Counted from the first letter of the stretch, positions 16,420 to 24,949 are shown. The stretch is 64,000 nt of DNA from Saprospiraceae bacterium (GCA_016714985.1 JADKBS010000014.1:124001-188000), one strand, 5' to 3'. A program made the numbers and translations. Notes: generated from the sequence alone by a model not told the origin.

Positions 16420-17799
16420 TCAATCACCCCCATCACAGTTTCTTCTTGCTTTTGCTCCTTGGTGTCGAAAGAATTTCCACGAGAAATCATGGGGATGAAA
16501 ACCCCTTGCCATTTCTTTATGGCCTAATGGAATGGATATGTCATCGTTAAACAAATTCTGCAAATCCTCAATGCTTGTATGAGAGATAATTTTGTTCCAA
16601 ACGACTACCACAAACTCTTTGGTAGCCCTTACCCTTGCCAGTATGTCACCATGTTCGAACGGGTATTGAGATTTTTCTTTCCAAATTGGGGTTCTTATCT
16701 CTGTGGATAATTTTTCATCCTTCACGTATTTGGTGCGTAAATATCTCTCTTCAAAGTCAACCAGCGAGATAGCCGCATATTCGTAACCTAAGCCTTCAGT
16801 CAAATGTTTTAGGGCCATTTTACAGATTTCATCCGTGGTTGTCATTTGGGAGACCTCGTTAATGCTTTTGTGGACAGACTGTAATTTTTTGCTGTTTCTA
16901 TAAGCCTTATATAAGGCATAAACAAGTATTAGTGCAAAAATTATTGCAAAGATGAGCTCCCAATTATACCCCCTCTCTACAACAACTGGGGCGTTTATGG
17001 GTACCCAATCGCTATTGCCGCCTCGGAAGGCTACCTCAAGATTGTATGTCTTCCAAAACCACCACCTGTGTTTGAGTTTGTCTTCGGTAAATAAGTAATG
17101 CCCATTTTGTTCTGGATATATTACGTTGCCATCTAATTTTAGAATGAAGTTATTGTTGCCGGGGTCTTGGTAGTGCCCAAGCATCGGAACAATGTCCAGA
17201 TAACCAAATTTATGTGGCATCTTAATTGTGCAATTTCTTCCAGAAGAATCACTAAGGTCAATAGTTTTTGTTTGTTTACCTTCTGCTTTGCTATACGTAT
17301 ATTGTAGAACTGGCTTGTGACGCATGGCCTTAGTTAGCCTCAAATGATTTGGATTGAAGAACTCCAAGCCATTGATACCACCGAAGTAAAGGGCGTCATC
17401 AGTTTTAAAGGCAGCCCCACTGTTGAATTCATGGACTTTCAGGCCATCTTTTACCCCATAACGGTTGTAGCTTTCGGTCTTGAGGTTATAGCAGTAAATT
17501 CCGTGGTTGGTTGAAAACCATAAATTACCATTTTTATCTAAAAGAAAGTCGTAAATTATTTCGTCTTGTAGAGTAGTACCTTTATCCTTTGGCCAAAGCA
17601 ACTCACCATTTTCTGCGGAAAACAAAAAAAGGCCCTTTTTGTTAGTGCCAACCCAAAGGCTATCCCCATCCCGTTCGGCACAGGTAAAATGCGCCCTTAG
17701 TGTGTCAGGAATACAAAAAAAATCTGCATCTAGTGCATTGGATATAGAGTCTAACCTGTAAAGACCTTCTGAGCTCCCCACCACAATCAAGCCATCCAA
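16420..17799 (-). CDS. Sensor histidine kinase segment: propeller end, Y_Y_Y domain, transmembrane helix, GAF start
   Basis: A 459-aa segment. It begins with Reg_prop-type propeller blades ('DGDSLWVGTNKKGLFLF', 'DKNGNLWFSTNHGIYCY', 'LKVHEFNSGAAFKTDDALYF'), followed by a Y_Y_Y-like beta domain ('NNFILKLDG...WKTYNLEVAF'). One hydrophobic helix 'WELIFAIIFALILVYALYKA' marks the inner membrane, and the cytoplasmic side starts a GAF domain ('YEYAAISLVDFEERYL'). This is the arrangement of Bacteroidota propeller-type sensor kinases, in which the periplasmic propeller senses a ligand. Translation upstream of 17799 in the same frame is also native ('AREDTLFYIYDQEFGENRLP'). Confidence 0.8.
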   Translation of the reverse strand: MDGLIVVGSSEGLYRLDSISNALDADFFCIPDTLRAHFTCAERDGDSLWVGTNKKGLFLFSAENGELLWPKDKGTTLQDEIIYDFLLDKNGNLWFSTNHGIYCYNLKTESYNRYGVKDGLKVHEFNSGAAFKTDDALYFGGINGLEFFNPNHLRLTKAMRHKPVLQYTYSKAEGKQTKTIDLSDSSGRNCTIKMPHKFGYLDIVPMLGHYQDPGNNNFILKLDGNVIYPEQNGHYLFTEDKLKHRWWFWKTYNLEVAFRGGNSDWVPINAPVVVERGYNWELIFAIIFALILVYALYKAYRNSKKLQSVHKSINEVSQMTTTDEICKMALKHLTEGLGYEYAAISLVDFEERYLRTKYVKDEKLSTEIRTPIWKEKSQYPFEHGDILARVRATKEFVVVVWNKIISHTSIEDLQNLFNDDISIPLGHKEMARGFHPHDFSWKFFRHQGAKARRNCDGGD

Positions 17800-17872
17800 T
17801 TCTTTCGCAAATCTGAATTTTTCGTTGCCTCTAGGAAAGCTTACAGGAAGTCGATTTTCCCCAAACTCTTGG

Positions 17873-18538
17873 TCATAGATATAGAAAAGGGTATCTTCTC
17901 TTGCTACCGACCAGCCATTTCCTTATAGAATGCGAATATTCGAGGTTGGTGATAGGGTTGCCTATGGATGCCTCATTTTCGATTGGATAATATGTCCTCC
18001 TTCCACGGTTCAGTTCAGTCTTTGTGAGCGTATATAGCATGCTACTATCATTGGTGCCAATGAGCAACCTATCCCCCTTATGCCCCATTGGCTTGATAGT
18101 AAATACATTGTTGCCTTTGCCCCCTAAACTTGTCAGCCGATAAAGTGCCTTCCTTTGTTTTTTGCTTACAACAGCTATGCCTCCGTCCTTCAAGCCCAAA
18201 AGCAAGGTATCGCTTTGGTCGCCATAAATGCTCCAGATATGACTATGATAGAGTTTATCTGTAGTGTAATCCAATTCACTTGTCAATAGGTGCTTGAACA
18301 TTGGCTTTTCGGATTGCCATAGATTCAAACCACCTTCTTCTACCCCTATCCAAACTACACCCTCGTCACTTTGGTAAATGCAGTTGACATAGTCACTTGA
18401 GAAATGGTCGCATTCATGTAAGGAGCGGGATGCTTGGAACCCGCTAACGTCTTCCCATTTTCCCAATGCCCCCCATTTCCCAAGATGCAAACCTGCTTTT
18501 TTGGTGCCTACCCAGATAATACCCTTTTTGTCAACCAA
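17873..18538 (-). CDS. Sensor histidine kinase segment: middle of periplasmic beta-propeller
   Basis: A 221-aa segment with Reg_prop blades: 'GIIWVGTKKAGLHLGKWG', 'EGVVWIGVEEGGLNLWQ', 'TLLLGLKDGGIAVVSK', 'DRLLIGTNDSSMLYTL'. It is in the same frame as the segment that ends at 18578, separated only by a TAA at 18578-18580; the bridging codons also read as native propeller ('NRKKVEENTITSLLVDKKG'). The 3' break near 17922-17926 is an extra base: dropping one A gives 'EYSHSIGNGWSVAREDTLFY' running into the next segment. Confidence 0.8.
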   Translation of the reverse strand: MVDKKGIIWVGTKKAGLHLGKWGALGKWEDVSGFQASRSLHECDHFSSDYVNCIYQSDEGVVWIGVEEGGLNLWQSEKPMFKHLLTSELDYTTDKLYHSHIWSIYGDQSDTLLLGLKDGGIAVVSKKQRKALYRLTSLGGKGNNVFTIKPMGHKGDRLLIGTNDSSMLYTLTKTELNRGRRTYYPIENEASIGNPITNLEYSHSIRKWLVGSKRRYPFLYL

Positions 18539-18577
18539 TAACGATGTGATGGTGTTCTCCTCAACCTTTTTGCGGTT

Positions 18578-19435
18578 TTACATTCGCAAAGAAATAGCGC
18601 TTGGGTTGCTATTGCTAATGGACATAGAAGGGATAAAACGATAGATATTCCCTCTTGTTTTCCCCCCAAAATACAAATTGGAATTTTTGTTGAGAAACAA
18701 TGCCCTAACCTCCTCGCAGCCTTCCCAAATAGTTGTTAAGCCCCTCGTATTCAAGTCGTAGCCCAACACCCCATTCTTGGTGCCAATGAAAAACTGGCCT
18801 TTTTTGCGAGGATTGGGTAGCACCGTCATTATTTCAATATCTACCAAGCCATTAACTAATTCAGTGCGCTTGAACCGATTGTCTACGAAATAAATGCCAT
18901 TCTTGGAGAAGGCCAATAACTGATGTTTTTCATCGGTGCTGTCCATCCTAGCTATGTGGACGATTTCGGTCAATGAAGACTTCAGGCTAATGGACTTTTT
19001 TACGTCTTGTTGCCATTTGTGGAGGAGAAGGTTTCGTTCGTCAGTGCATACCAAGATATAGTCCTTGCTCCAGTCATACAGGCAGGTGATTTTTTCAAAC
19101 AATGATTTTTCATAACCCAAGGCAGGGATAAATGAGGTGCCAATATACTTATCAACTCCATTTTGAGAGGTTACCCAAACGAAGCCCTGCCTGTCCTGCA
19201 TGACCATTGAGACAGAATTTTGGGAAAGCCCATCAACAGTGGTCAGGTTTTGAAAAAAATAGTCATTGCAAGCTGGTTGCCCCAACAAGCGCAAGGGTAG
19301 GTACAGGAAAAGGAATATGCCTAGTGTCCGGTTCAATGGTGTTGAGTTGTTCAGGTGTTTAATACAAAGGCATAAAGTTAGTACTTTCTGAGAAAGCAAA
19401 GAATATAATTCTATGGTTTTTTGCATAGGCATCAA
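18578..19435 (-). CDS. Sensor histidine kinase segment: signal region and first propeller blades
   Basis: The N-terminus of the large sensor kinase. ATG at 19432 or 19426 is more likely than TTG at 19435. A hydrophobic stretch 'GIFLFLYLPLRLLGQ' near residues 39-53 looks like the export signal. It is followed by the typical start of propeller sensor kinases, 'FQNLTTVDGLSQNSVSMVMQ', and the blade 'RQGFVWVTSQNGVDKYIG'. The frame ends at TAA 18578-18580. All segments from 19435 to 13885 read as one protein of about 1,850 aa after one stop and five single-base corrections. The promoter must lie in or near the TonB-receptor fragment at 19445-19622. Confidence 0.8.
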   Translation of the reverse strand: MMPMQKTIELYSLLSQKVLTLCLCIKHLNNSTPLNRTLGIFLFLYLPLRLLGQPACNDYFFQNLTTVDGLSQNSVSMVMQDRQGFVWVTSQNGVDKYIGTSFIPALGYEKSLFEKITCLYDWSKDYILVCTDERNLLLHKWQQDVKKSISLKSSLTEIVHIARMDSTDEKHQLLAFSKNGIYFVDNRFKRTELVNGLVDIEIMTVLPNPRKKGQFFIGTKNGVLGYDLNTRGLTTIWEGCEEVRALFLNKNSNLYFGGKTRGNIYRFIPSMSISNSNPSAISLRM

Positions 19436-19444
19436 TTTTTACCT

Positions 19445-19622
19445 CACAACTCCACCATCACCCCCACACTAGGTATCGGCGTCCCCGTCTCCGCGCTCAA
19501 CGATTTCAGCTTGTACCACTGCTGCCCTGCCGGCGCATCCGGGTTTTCGATGATGCCCCTGCCGATGGGCGTGCCGTTTGCGTCCAATGGGCGGTCGAGG
19601 ATGAGGACTGGCAGGCCGACGG
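19445..19622 (-). pseudogene. Fragment of a TonB-receptor 3' end (paralogous duplicate)
   Basis: About 178 bp closely matching 20352-20530, the last codons of the intact TonB receptor, in the same orientation. It encodes the receptor's final residues ('LKSLSAETGTPIPSVGVMVE' with L and a stop; the intact gene has 'GVMIEL'). There are scattered substitutions, many silent, which suggests an old paralogue rather than a recent copy. Upstream sequence is lost where the KilA-N gene begins. It is not a functional gene. Confidence 0.85.
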
Positions 19623-19626
19623 TGAC

Positions 19627-20361
19627 TCACCCAATCACCTCCTTCAGTACATCGCTATGGTAGGTGTTCACCACGCCATATTTGGCATCGTACGCTTTGC
19701 CAACGGACAGCTTTTTCGCCCGGCTTTTTTGGGTGGCCGAATAGCCCCATTTCTGTGCCTTGTCCAACGGACAGGCAATGGCGTGGAGGGCGCACCAGCC
19801 CGATATGGAGTAATAGTTTTCATCAATGGTGGATACCTTCGCTTCCAGTTCGTCGAGTCTTTCCGAAACGATGTCCAATTCCGCCCGGAACTGCGAATTG
19901 GTTTTCTCCTGCAATTCCAATTGGTCAACAATCATGCGCAGGCTCTTGATGATGCCGCCGCTTTGGTGGTGCGGTATTTCGGTTCTCCCGGTCGTCAGAA
20001 GCTCATGGATGCGGTCGTAAATCCATAGCTCGAAGAATGGGCTTAACCAAGCGGCGAATTTCAGGGCGATTTTTTCATGCACCCAGGTGCCTTGTGGGAG
20101 GTTTCCGCCTTTTACGACCTTAATCAATTCCGGGTAAATCCTTGCGAGGCTTTCCGCATTGACGCTGCCCATTTTACCGAGGCGGGAATTGTCGTATCGG
20201 CTCATTTTCAACGAGTTATGAAGGGCGTCAATGAATTCTGCCGTTTGTTTCAACCTAAAAAACTCGTTGATTGCCTTGCCGAATATGGCAGCCATTTCCG
20301 TCGCATTGATGAGCTTGCTTCCGTCCCCATCCTCCTCGCGGGCATCGTCATCACAACTCAA
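19627..20361 (-). CDS. KilA-N domain protein, possibly truncated at the N-terminus
   Basis: A frame of about 244 aa. The KilA-N core is clear: 'KLINATEMAAIFGKAINEFF', 'QTAEFIDAL', 'GTWVHEKIALKFAAWLSPFF' and 'ELWIYDRIHELL'. A coiled-coil-like part ('LELQEKTNSQFRAELDIVSE') and a small C-terminal domain follow. KilA-N is a DNA-binding module common in phages and mobile elements. The frame opens at a TTG inside the last codons of the TonB receptor, with no good ATG and without the usual first strand of the domain, so the 5' end may have been lost on insertion. It lies exactly between two TonB-receptor 3' ends. Confidence 0.82.
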   Translation of the reverse strand: MSCDDDAREEDGDGSKLINATEMAAIFGKAINEFFRLKQTAEFIDALHNSLKMSRYDNSRLGKMGSVNAESLARIYPELIKVVKGGNLPQGTWVHEKIALKFAAWLSPFFELWIYDRIHELLTTGRTEIPHHQSGGIIKSLRMIVDQLELQEKTNSQFRAELDIVSERLDELEAKVSTIDENYYSISGWCALHAIACPLDKAQKWGYSATQKSRAKKLSVGKAYDAKYGVVNTYHSDVLKEVIG

Positions 20362-22759
20362 TCATCACCCCCACACTCGGTATCGGCGTCCCCGTCTCCG
20401 CGCTCAACGATTTCAGCTTGTACCGCTGCTGCCCCGCCGGGGCGTCCGGGTTTTCGATGATGCCGCCGCCGATGGGGGTGCCGTTCTCGTCGAGCGGGCG
20501 GTCGAGGATGAGGGCGGGGATGCCGACGGCGTTGCCCGTGATGTTCTCGATGTCGAGGTAAACGTTCAGGCTCCAGCGGTCGAAGAACCAGCGCTTGTCA
20601 ATGCGGAGGTCAATCGTGCTGCTCACGTCGCCGCGCTCGGTGTTCAGGCGGGAGAAGTCGGGCAGGCCGGAATTGCGCACGTTCCAACTGTCCACCAAGG
20701 CCGAGGCGTCGGAAAACGGCGTGATGGGCAGCGCGGACTGGAAGCGCCAGTTGACGCCCGCTTCCCAGTTTTTGCCGAATTTTTTGCCCAAGGCCAGGTT
20801 CACGATATGGCGGGCATCCCACGATGAGGGCACGTATTCGCCGTTTTTATCCTCAAACTCGCTCTTGCCCAGCGTGTAGCTGGCGATGCCGTAAAAACCC
20901 TTGTACAGCCGCTGTTGGAACAAAAACTCGATGCCGTAGGTGCGGCCCTCGCTGCGGCTGATGGCCGGTTCGTTGCCGATGATGCCGAAGTCGCCGCCGA
21001 GGTTGGCCAGCGTGAGGCTGTCGCGCAGCAGGAAGGGGTAGTCGGCGTATTTTTTAAAATAACCTTCTACTGAGATTTTGCCATTCGTCTTCGTGTTCCA
21101 GGCGAAGCCCGCCACGGCATGGTCGGCCCGGATGTACTGGATATTGTTCTGCTTGTTCACAAAAACGCCGCCCTCTTGGTAGCCGAGGATGGTGTAGGGC
21201 GGGAGTTGGAAATAGCGCCCCGCGTTGAAATTGAACGAAAGCTGCTCCGAAAACGAGTAGGAGGCCGAGAAGCGGGGCGAGAACTGCTCCAGCGGGTTGT
21301 TCATGTCGTCGGAATAGGAATTGGCGTCCATGCGGGCGCCGAGCGATAGCACGAGGCGGTCGCCAAGGTAGTTGCGGCTCACCTGTCCGAACAGCGCGTA
21401 TTTGTTCATGTCGAACTCGCCGCGGTAGTCCACCGTTTGCGGCCCGGCACTGGTGAAGATGCGGTTGAAAGTGCGGTTATTGTATTTCACGAACTCATAG
21501 CCAGCGCCGTAGTTCACCTTGAAATCCCCGTAGCGGCTGGTATTTTCCACCCGGAACTTGTTCTCGATTTCCTGCGATTTATAGTTTAAAACGAGGTTGT
21601 CCTCCGTGCTGTCATCGTTCTTGAAATACTTCACCGCCTCGTTGTTCAGCATGTTGCGGCTGGCCACCACGGTCCAGTAGCCTTTCGTTCCGTAATGTTT
21701 GTAAACCAGGCCGTTCGTGTAGTTCCACTGCGTGTTCACGGGCAATTGGTCGAGGATGAACTGTTGGTCTTCGGTCTCGTTGGCATCGAGGTTCAGCGAG
21801 AAATCGTCAATGGCGCCCAGGCCGACGAAGTAGATTTCGTTTTTCTGGTTGATTTTATGCTTCACCTTGGCTTGAAAATCATTGTAAGTGGGCAAAAACG
21901 GCAGTTCCAGCGCCTTGAACAGGAACTGCAAATACGACCGCCGGGCAGAGAACAGAAAGGTCGTTTTTTCGCCAATCGGCCCATCGAGCGTGAGGCCCGC
22001 ATCGGAAGCACCGAGCATGACGGTCGCCCCTAATTTGTCGCTGCGGCCATCGGGCTGGCGGAAGTTGAAGGCGGAACTGAGCGTGTTGCCCCTATTGGCG
22101 GGGAAGGCGCCGCTGTAAAAATCCACCTCGGAGATGAAGTTCACGTTGATGAGGCCGACGGGGCCGCCGCTACTGCCCTGCGTGGCGAAGTGGTTGATGT
22201 TCGGCACCTCCACATCGTCGAGGAAAAAGCGGTTCTCGTTCGGAGCGCCGCCGCGAATGATAAGGTCGTTGCGGAAGCTGGCGGTCGTCGTGACGCCGGG
22301 CAGCGACTGCACCACTTTGGAGATGTCGCGGTTGCCACCGGGGTTGCGCTGGATTTCCGCCACGCCGAGGGTGCGCAGGCTGAGGGGGCTTTCCTCCGGC
22401 TTTTTGAAGGGCGAAGCCTTCACCACAACTTCCTGTAAATCAGCGCTTTGTTCTTCCAGTTTGAAATTGACGACGGCGGGCTTGGAGTTCGTCACCTGTA
22501 TTTCGGCCTGGGTCTGGTCGTTGAAGCCGACGAAGCTGGCCAGCACGTTGTAAAGGCCGGGTGTCAGGCCCGTGATTTCGTAGTTGCCGTTTTCGTCGGT
22601 AGTGGCCCCTGCGTCAGTGCCGAATGCGATGACGTTGGCCAAGAAGACGGGTTCGTTGGTCAGGGCATTGGTGATGGTGCCGCGGATGCTGCCCGTTTGG
22701 GCGAAAATGGCGATGGAGGCCAATAGCGTGGCCAGCGTGGTGAAAAAGGTTTTTTTCAT
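20351..22759 (-). CDS. TonB-dependent outer-membrane receptor with carboxypeptidase-regulatory-like N-domain
   Basis: A protein of 802 aa from ATG at 22759 ('MKKTFFTTLATLLASIAIFA' is a clear signal peptide; an in-frame ATG at 22777 adds six residues). It then has a CarboxypepD_reg-like domain ('GSIRGTITNALTNEPVFLAN', 'DENGNYEITGLTPGLYNVLA'), a plug domain ('VVQSLPGVTTTASFRNDLII', 'RGGAPNENRFFLDDVEVP') and a long 22-strand-type barrel ending 'VGVMIEL'. The family imports large ligands across the outer membrane using TonB-ExbBD energy. No SusD partner is adjacent, so it is not a standard polysaccharide-utilisation receptor. The long upstream gap (22778-23119) has an inverted repeat. Confidence 0.93.
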   Translation of the reverse strand: MKKTFFTTLATLLASIAIFAQTGSIRGTITNALTNEPVFLANVIAFGTDAGATTDENGNYEITGLTPGLYNVLASFVGFNDQTQAEIQVTNSKPAVVNFKLEEQSADLQEVVVKASPFKKPEESPLSLRTLGVAEIQRNPGGNRDISKVVQSLPGVTTTASFRNDLIIRGGAPNENRFFLDDVEVPNINHFATQGSSGGPVGLINVNFISEVDFYSGAFPANRGNTLSSAFNFRQPDGRSDKLGATVMLGASDAGLTLDGPIGEKTTFLFSARRSYLQFLFKALELPFLPTYNDFQAKVKHKINQKNEIYFVGLGAIDDFSLNLDANETEDQQFILDQLPVNTQWNYTNGLVYKHYGTKGYWTVVASRNMLNNEAVKYFKNDDSTEDNLVLNYKSQEIENKFRVENTSRYGDFKVNYGAGYEFVKYNNRTFNRIFTSAGPQTVDYRGEFDMNKYALFGQVSRNYLGDRLVLSLGARMDANSYSDDMNNPLEQFSPRFSASYSFSEQLSFNFNAGRYFQLPPYTILGYQEGGVFVNKQNNIQYIRADHAVAGFAWNTKTNGKISVEGYFKKYADYPFLLRDSLTLANLGGDFGIIGNEPAISRSEGRTYGIEFLFQQRLYKGFYGIASYTLGKSEFEDKNGEYVPSSWDARHIVNLALGKKFGKNWEAGVNWRFQSALPITPFSDASALVDSWNVRNSGLPDFSRLNTERGDVSSTIDLRIDKRWFFDRWSLNVYLDIENITGNAVGIPALILDRPLDENGTPIGGGIIENPDAPAGQQRYKLKSLSAETGTPIPSVGVMIEL

Positions 22760-22825
22760 GATGATTTTAGTGCGCACCCCTGACCCCTAAAGGGCAGAGG
22801 CGATTGGTTCTACAAAATCTCGATT

Positions 22826-23031
22826 GAATTGATTTCAGATATAACCTGCCTGTCGGCAGACAGGGATTTCAGACGTAAGATTTAAGATTGAATGGCAGAT
22901 TTTTGAAGTAAGAATGCCGATTTGCTGCCAAAACCAAACGGTAGATGCTTAGGTTCGGGCGTCCAAAATCTAAAATCCCTGTCTGCCGTCAGGCAGGTTA
23001 TATCGTCTATCTTATATCTGAAATCAAAATG
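22826..23031. repeat. Composite inverted repeat with two REP-like palindromes
   Basis: In the gap between the TonB receptor and TspO, imperfect arms 'TTGATTTCAGATATAACCTG' and their complement (ending near 23030) each contain the 20-bp palindrome: CCTGCCTGTCGGCAGACAGG at 22845-22864, and a one-base variant on the other strand at 22978-22997. The first is the exact reverse complement of 5295-5314. Nothing coding is seen in 22778-23119. Confidence 0.7.
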
Positions 23032-23119
23032 AATCAGAATCAATCAACCCTGTGCCTATAGGGGGTCAGGGGTGTCGGGTGATTAAATGGTTGAAATGCT
23101 TTTTGGTTCATGCGGTTTT

Positions 23120-23623
23120 TCATCCGAAGAAAGTGTCGGCGTTGTGGGTAGCAATATAAACCGAGACATAGCTGGCGAGCAATAGCCATAGTACCCGCAA
23201 CGAAATGAAGATGGCGGCTCGCTTGTGCAATCGAAGGCCCAGCATAAAACTGATAACAGCGACTGCCAGGCCAACCACCGTAACCACTGCGCCAAGTATG
23301 GGGCTTTTCAGACCGAAGTAAACCAAGGCAAATGCAGCAAAAAGCACCCACCCAATCGCCTCAGAGACCAGAAATGCCTTTCTGCCAGGGGTGTTTTTGG
23401 CAAGGTTGGCCACGAGGTACAGTGCCCAGGCCGACATAATGTTTAGGAACAGCCAAATGGGTGCAAACAGCCAGTCGGGTGGTGCGATGGCTGGTTGTTG
23501 GAAGCTGTTGTAAAATACGGCTTCGCCATTGATGCCCGCTGGAATAGCGCTGATTAGGTTGGCCACGATTACCACGAGTGCAACATGCCACCACTTTAGT
23601 TTATTTTCTTCCATGTTGAACAA
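23120..23623 (-). CDS. TspO/MBR family membrane protein
   Basis: A protein of about 165 aa with five hydrophobic helices. The family signature 'QPAIAPPDWLFAPIWLFLNI' and 'MSAWALYLV' is clear, and the C-terminal helix has 'LRVLWLLLASYVSVYIATHN'. TspO binds porphyrins and other tryptophan-derived or hydrophobic ligands and acts in stress and tetrapyrrole regulation in bacteria. The start is either ATG 23621-23623 or the ATG three codons on (MEENKLK); neither has a clear RBS. It is divergent from the MarR gene across an AT-rich 222-bp gap. Confidence 0.9.
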   Translation of the reverse strand: MFNMEENKLKWWHVALVVIVANLISAIPAGINGEAVFYNSFQQPAIAPPDWLFAPIWLFLNIMSAWALYLVANLAKNTPGRKAFLVSEAIGWVLFAAFALVYFGLKSPILGAVVTVVGLAVAVISFMLGLRLHKRAAIFISLRVLWLLLASYVSVYIATHNADTFFG

Positions 23624-23845
23624 ATTTTAGTTGTGTTTTATTAAAATATCGAAAACGATGCGTTATAAAATCAAAAACGTTTTATTTGTTCATGAAAAGC
23701 TGAAGATTTTTTCATTTTATTTTGCAAAATATTGATAATCAATTATTTGCACGATAAAATATTTTTACGAAAACATTTTAAAATAAAAACGGTTTCATTT
23801 TAAATTGGCGATAACATAACTTGCATCGGCAATTCATTCCACAGC
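23624..23845. promoter_or_regulatory. AT-rich divergent intergenic region between tspO and marR
   Basis: A 222-bp, very AT-rich region with short palindromes, such as AAAACGTTTT near 23678 and TTTTGCAAAA near 23722, and several AAAACG/CGTTTT half-sites. A divergent gap beside a MarR gene is the usual place for an autoregulatory operator. No exact TANNTTTG promoter was found, so this is a candidate only. Confidence 0.35.
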
Positions 23846-24475
23846 ATGACGTCTTACTTACCACTTATCGAGAAATGGGAAACCTACCTGCAAACCGGTG
23901 GAACCGAGTCATTGGAGCATTTTGCCCTTTGGTTGCTACAGCACAAAAAAGCAGAGCGGCAAACCGCCAGTGTGCTCAACGACCCGAATCTTCAGACCTA
24001 TTTTAACTTAAATACTGAAGGTAACTTTGCCCATCTTAGCTCAGAGGCGGCTTACCTCGTTGGTCGGCTGTACAAATATGTGCGCAACTACACCCGCCCC
24101 ATCTTGCTTGCCGTAGGGCTTTCGAGCCAAGACGAGTTCGCCATTCTTGCTCATACCGACTTCTTGGGAGAATGTACCAAAAAAGCGGCCATCGAGGAAA
24201 ATCTGATTGACACCACCACGGGTATTGATGCAATCCGGCGGTTGGTGAACAAGGGCCTGCTCCAAGAAAAAGTAAACGAGCACGACCGACGGGAGCGGCT
24301 GATTTCACTCACCCCAGCGGGCAAGGCAGTGCTACAGCAGGTCTATTCGGGCTTTGCCAGCATACAAGATGTTTTGGCCGACCTGAGCCAAGAAGAGCGC
24401 CAACAGTTGGTGGTTTTTTTGAAAAGCTTGGATGAGTTCCATGGGAAGTTGAATCAGAAGGTCGCTGAAAAATAA
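23846..24475 (+). CDS. MarR family winged-helix transcriptional regulator
   Basis: A protein of 209 aa. The N-terminal helix is followed by 'LSSQDEFAILAHTDFLGECT', the recognition region 'GIDAIRRLVNKGLLQEKVNE' and the wing 'HDRRERLISLTPAGKAVLQQ', all in MarR order. MarR proteins bind palindromic operators as dimers and usually repress divergent or own genes in response to small molecules. It is divergent from tspO and abuts the convergent GyrI-like gene, whose stop is the next base. Confidence 0.92.
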   Translation: MTSYLPLIEKWETYLQTGGTESLEHFALWLLQHKKAERQTASVLNDPNLQTYFNLNTEGNFAHLSSEAAYLVGRLYKYVRNYTRPILLAVGLSSQDEFAILAHTDFLGECTKKAAIEENLIDTTTGIDAIRRLVNKGLLQEKVNEHDRRERLISLTPAGKAVLQQVYSGFASIQDVLADLSQEERQQLVVFLKSLDEFHGKLNQKVAEK

Positions 24476-24949
24476 TCATGCCTTTGGGCGAACCGGCACC
24501 CAAATCTCCTCTTCCGAGTCCGGGCTGCCCTGCTTGTATTTTTCCCCCAGCAACTCAAAATGTGGCCTTTCGTCCAGCGTGTACCCCGATTGCGGCAGCC
24601 ACTCGGCATAGATGTATTGGAAAATAGCAGTGTCCATGCCCCGGTGCGGGAACACGGCGTACAGACCGCCCGGCAACTCGAAGCCCTCCATGCCTTCGGG
24701 GATGTTTTCAAAATCGGCGACCTCCACGGCGGCCCATTTCACAAACTCATTTTGCGGAGCAAACCGCTCGAAATACCAGGCACGATAGACTTGCAGCGAG
24801 TACAAGTCATTGCCGATGGCGTGCTGCACCTCACGGCGGCGTGGCATGAAGCTGCCCCAAAGTTGGCCCGTCAGGTTGTTGGCGAGGGACATGGTGAGGT
24901 GCTGGCCGACGAGTTTTTTCTCGGTCAGGGTGGTAATGGTAGGTTGCAT
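24476..24949 (-). CDS. GyrI-like / AraC effector-binding domain protein
   Basis: A single-domain protein of 157 aa with the GyrI-like small-molecule-binding fold: 'KKLVGQHLTMSLANNLTGQL', 'WGSFMPRRREV', 'FKWAAVEVADF'-like strand, 'LPGGLYAVFPHRG', and the C-terminal 'LPQSGYTLDERPHFELLGEK' plus 'EEEIWVPVRP'. The final (D/E)-hydrophobic-(W/Y)-(I/V)-P-(V/I) ending is characteristic. Stand-alone forms bind or hydrolyse drugs. It probably shares a transcript with the small gene upstream (8-bp gap). Confidence 0.88.
   Translation of the reverse strand: MQPTITTLTEKKLVGQHLTMSLANNLTGQLWGSFMPRRREVQHAIGNDLYSLQVYRAWYFERFAPQNEFVKWAAVEVADFENIPEGMEGFELPGGLYAVFPHRGMDTAIFQYIYAEWLPQSGYTLDERPHFELLGEKYKQGSPDSEEEIWVPVRPKA

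Noticed and set aside
12550..19435. Assignment of the kinase/regulator operon to Detocs
   Set aside because: The kinase has a periplasmic propeller and GAF domains and there is no decoy receiver gene or PNP-type effector; the layout does not match.
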